Below are positions 7,019 through 7,878 of a stretch of DNA of 7,878 nucleotides, piece by piece; position 1 is the first letter of the stretch; each line of letters opens with the position of its first letter. A program made the position numbers and the translations under genes. The DNA comes from Gammaproteobacteria bacterium (lineage in GTDB: Bacteria; Pseudomonadota; Gammaproteobacteria; UBA9214): positions 1 to 7,878 of the forward strand of contig DAOVVG010000104.1 in NCBI GenBank assembly GCA_030632175.1, written 5' to 3'. The notes beneath the pieces are model-generated. The model was not told the origin of the DNA and searched no databases. It was given only the letters and a program-made list of their open reading frames with translations.

Positions 7019-7878
7019 CTACTTCGAGGTATGTTCAAACACACCATCCCAGTCCTGTCCAATTCCGCGTGACTGTAATGCGCTAATTCGTTCCAGATAG
7101 AGGCTGAACAATTTGCGCTCCGGCGCTGCCTCCTGCAAAGCCTGAAAGGCGGAATATGCCTTCTCAAGGTCACCCGCAAAGTAGTAATTAAGCGCTGTAT
7201 TACTCTCTACCACCTCTTTAACCAACTCGCCGGAAACACTGACAGACAGGCCAACCGGTTCATAGATAGTGACTGGTTCATTTTTTCCCTTGACCTTCAC
7301 TCTGTCCAGACAGCGTAACAACATACCTTCCAGACCCGCAGCCGTGGCCTCGCTGACAATCAGACGCACGCCGTAGTATTTCGTCAACCCTTCCAGGCGT
7401 GAACCCAGGTTAACCGCATCACCGATAACGGTATAGGCGCGCCGGTACTCGGATCCCATATCACCAACATTCATTACGCCGGTATTGATACCGATGCCGA
7501 TATTAACTTCCGGCCAGTTGCGTTCGCTGATTTCCGGCCGCATGGCCACCACCTGATCGAGCATCGCCAATGCCGCCTCAACGGCATGTTGCCGGTGCCC
7601 GGGGTCCTGCACCGGCGCTCCCCAGAAAGCCATGATCATATCGCCGACATACTTGTCTATAGTGCCGCGCTTTTCGAAAATGATGCGCGTCATGGGTGTA
7701 AAAAACTGATTCAACAGCTGCTTCAATTCATCAGCCGCCAGTGATTCCGATATCGTGGTAAAGCCGCGGATATCACAAAACAGTACGGACAACTCCCGGC
7801 TTTCTCCATCAACCGAGAAATTCCCATCCGGATTACGGCTCATCTCATCGACGATCTCCGGCGGCACATACTGGCCAA
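7019..7878 (-). CDS. Class III adenylate cyclase, C-terminal catalytic part (5' partial)
   Basis: The frame is open from the right edge to TAG (7021-7019). It begins with GQYVPPEIVDEM, the linker found just before the catalytic domain of CHASE2-type and similar sensor cyclases, so the GTG codon at 7867 is internal and the sensor part lies outside. Numbering from that codon: first metal Asp D32 in LFCDIRGFT, base-contacting K72 in DKYVGD, second metal Asp D76, then T146 in YTVIGDAVNL where class IIIa enzymes have Asp, and transition-state N153 and R157 in VNLGSRLEGL. Lys plus Thr indicates ATP use and a class IIIb-like type, so the product should be cAMP. After KVKGKNEPVTIYEP a TPR-like tail (about 225-282) ends in the family-typical DWDGVFEHTSK, so the C-terminus is complete. 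It converges on the plus-strand genes, 11 bp from the broken FN3 gene. Likely membrane-bound sensor cyclase and a possible cAMP source for the neighbouring cNMP domains. Confidence 0.93.
   Translation of the reverse strand, partial: GQYVPPEIVDEMSRNPDGNFSVDGESRELSVLFCDIRGFTTISESLAADELKQLLNQFFTPMTRIIFEKRGTIDKYVGDMIMAFWGAPVQDPGHRQHAVEAALAMLDQVVAMRPEISERNWPEVNIGIGINTGVMNVGDMGSEYRRAYTVIGDAVNLGSRLEGLTKYYGVRLIVSEATAAGLEGMLLRCLDRVKVKGKNEPVTIYEPVGLSVSVSGELVKEVVESNTALNYYFAGDLEKAYSAFQALQEAAPERKLFSLYLERISALQSRGIGQDWDGVFEHTSK

Noticed and set aside
6961..7179. Minus-strand 72-codon frame over the cyclase 3' end
   Set aside because: It overlaps the well-supported cyclase C-terminus and the FN3-like remnant and has no recognisable content.

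Overview
The window looks like bacterial accessory sequence from a Gram-negative organism, most plausibly a proteobacterium (gammaproteobacterial by general feel, not proven). The reasons are a LolA-like outer-membrane lipoprotein-sorting protein paired with an RND exporter, proteobacterial-style Shine-Dalgarno sites, tight gene packing and a G+C content that looks near 50% by eye. No rRNA, tRNA, CRISPR array, transposase or phage gene is visible.

Layout. A plus-strand gene train covers positions 1-7007. (1) The C-terminal part of a LolA-like lipoprotein-sorting protein (1-573) has its 5' end replaced by a 61-bp copy of sequence from inside the next gene. (2) An RND/MMPL exporter of the HAE-3 type (573-3317) overlaps its stop as TAATG and carries a C-terminal cyclic-nucleotide-binding (cNMP) domain. 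(3) After 72 bp comes a 916-aa protein (3390-6140): an NTT/MFS-like multi-pass membrane domain followed by a long HEAT-like helical-repeat domain. (4) A 150-aa stand-alone cNMP-binding protein (6133-6585) overlaps it by 8 bp. (5) A small broken gene for an Ig/FN3-like beta-sandwich protein (6582-7007) overlaps that by ATGA and is interrupted by two compensating one-base shifts at homopolymers. On the minus strand, converging on the train with 11 bp between the ends, lies the C-terminal catalytic part of a class III (IIIb-like) adenylate cyclase (7019-7878, running off the right edge).

How they may work together. One short locus holds a cAMP-type cyclase, two cNMP-binding domains with the key Glu and Arg of the phosphate-binding cassette, and two large membrane transport-like proteins. 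One cNMP domain is fused to an exporter; the other is translationally linked to an NTT/HEAT protein. The working hypothesis is a cyclic-nucleotide-controlled envelope transport module in which the nucleotide acts on membrane proteins directly, since neither cNMP protein has a DNA-binding domain. Gene content and domain composition are read from the sequence; the functional link is inference.

The main caution is the left edge. The 1-61/876-936 repeat means the window starts at a tandem-duplication junction or, more likely, an assembly artefact, so the N-terminus of the first gene as shown should not be trusted.
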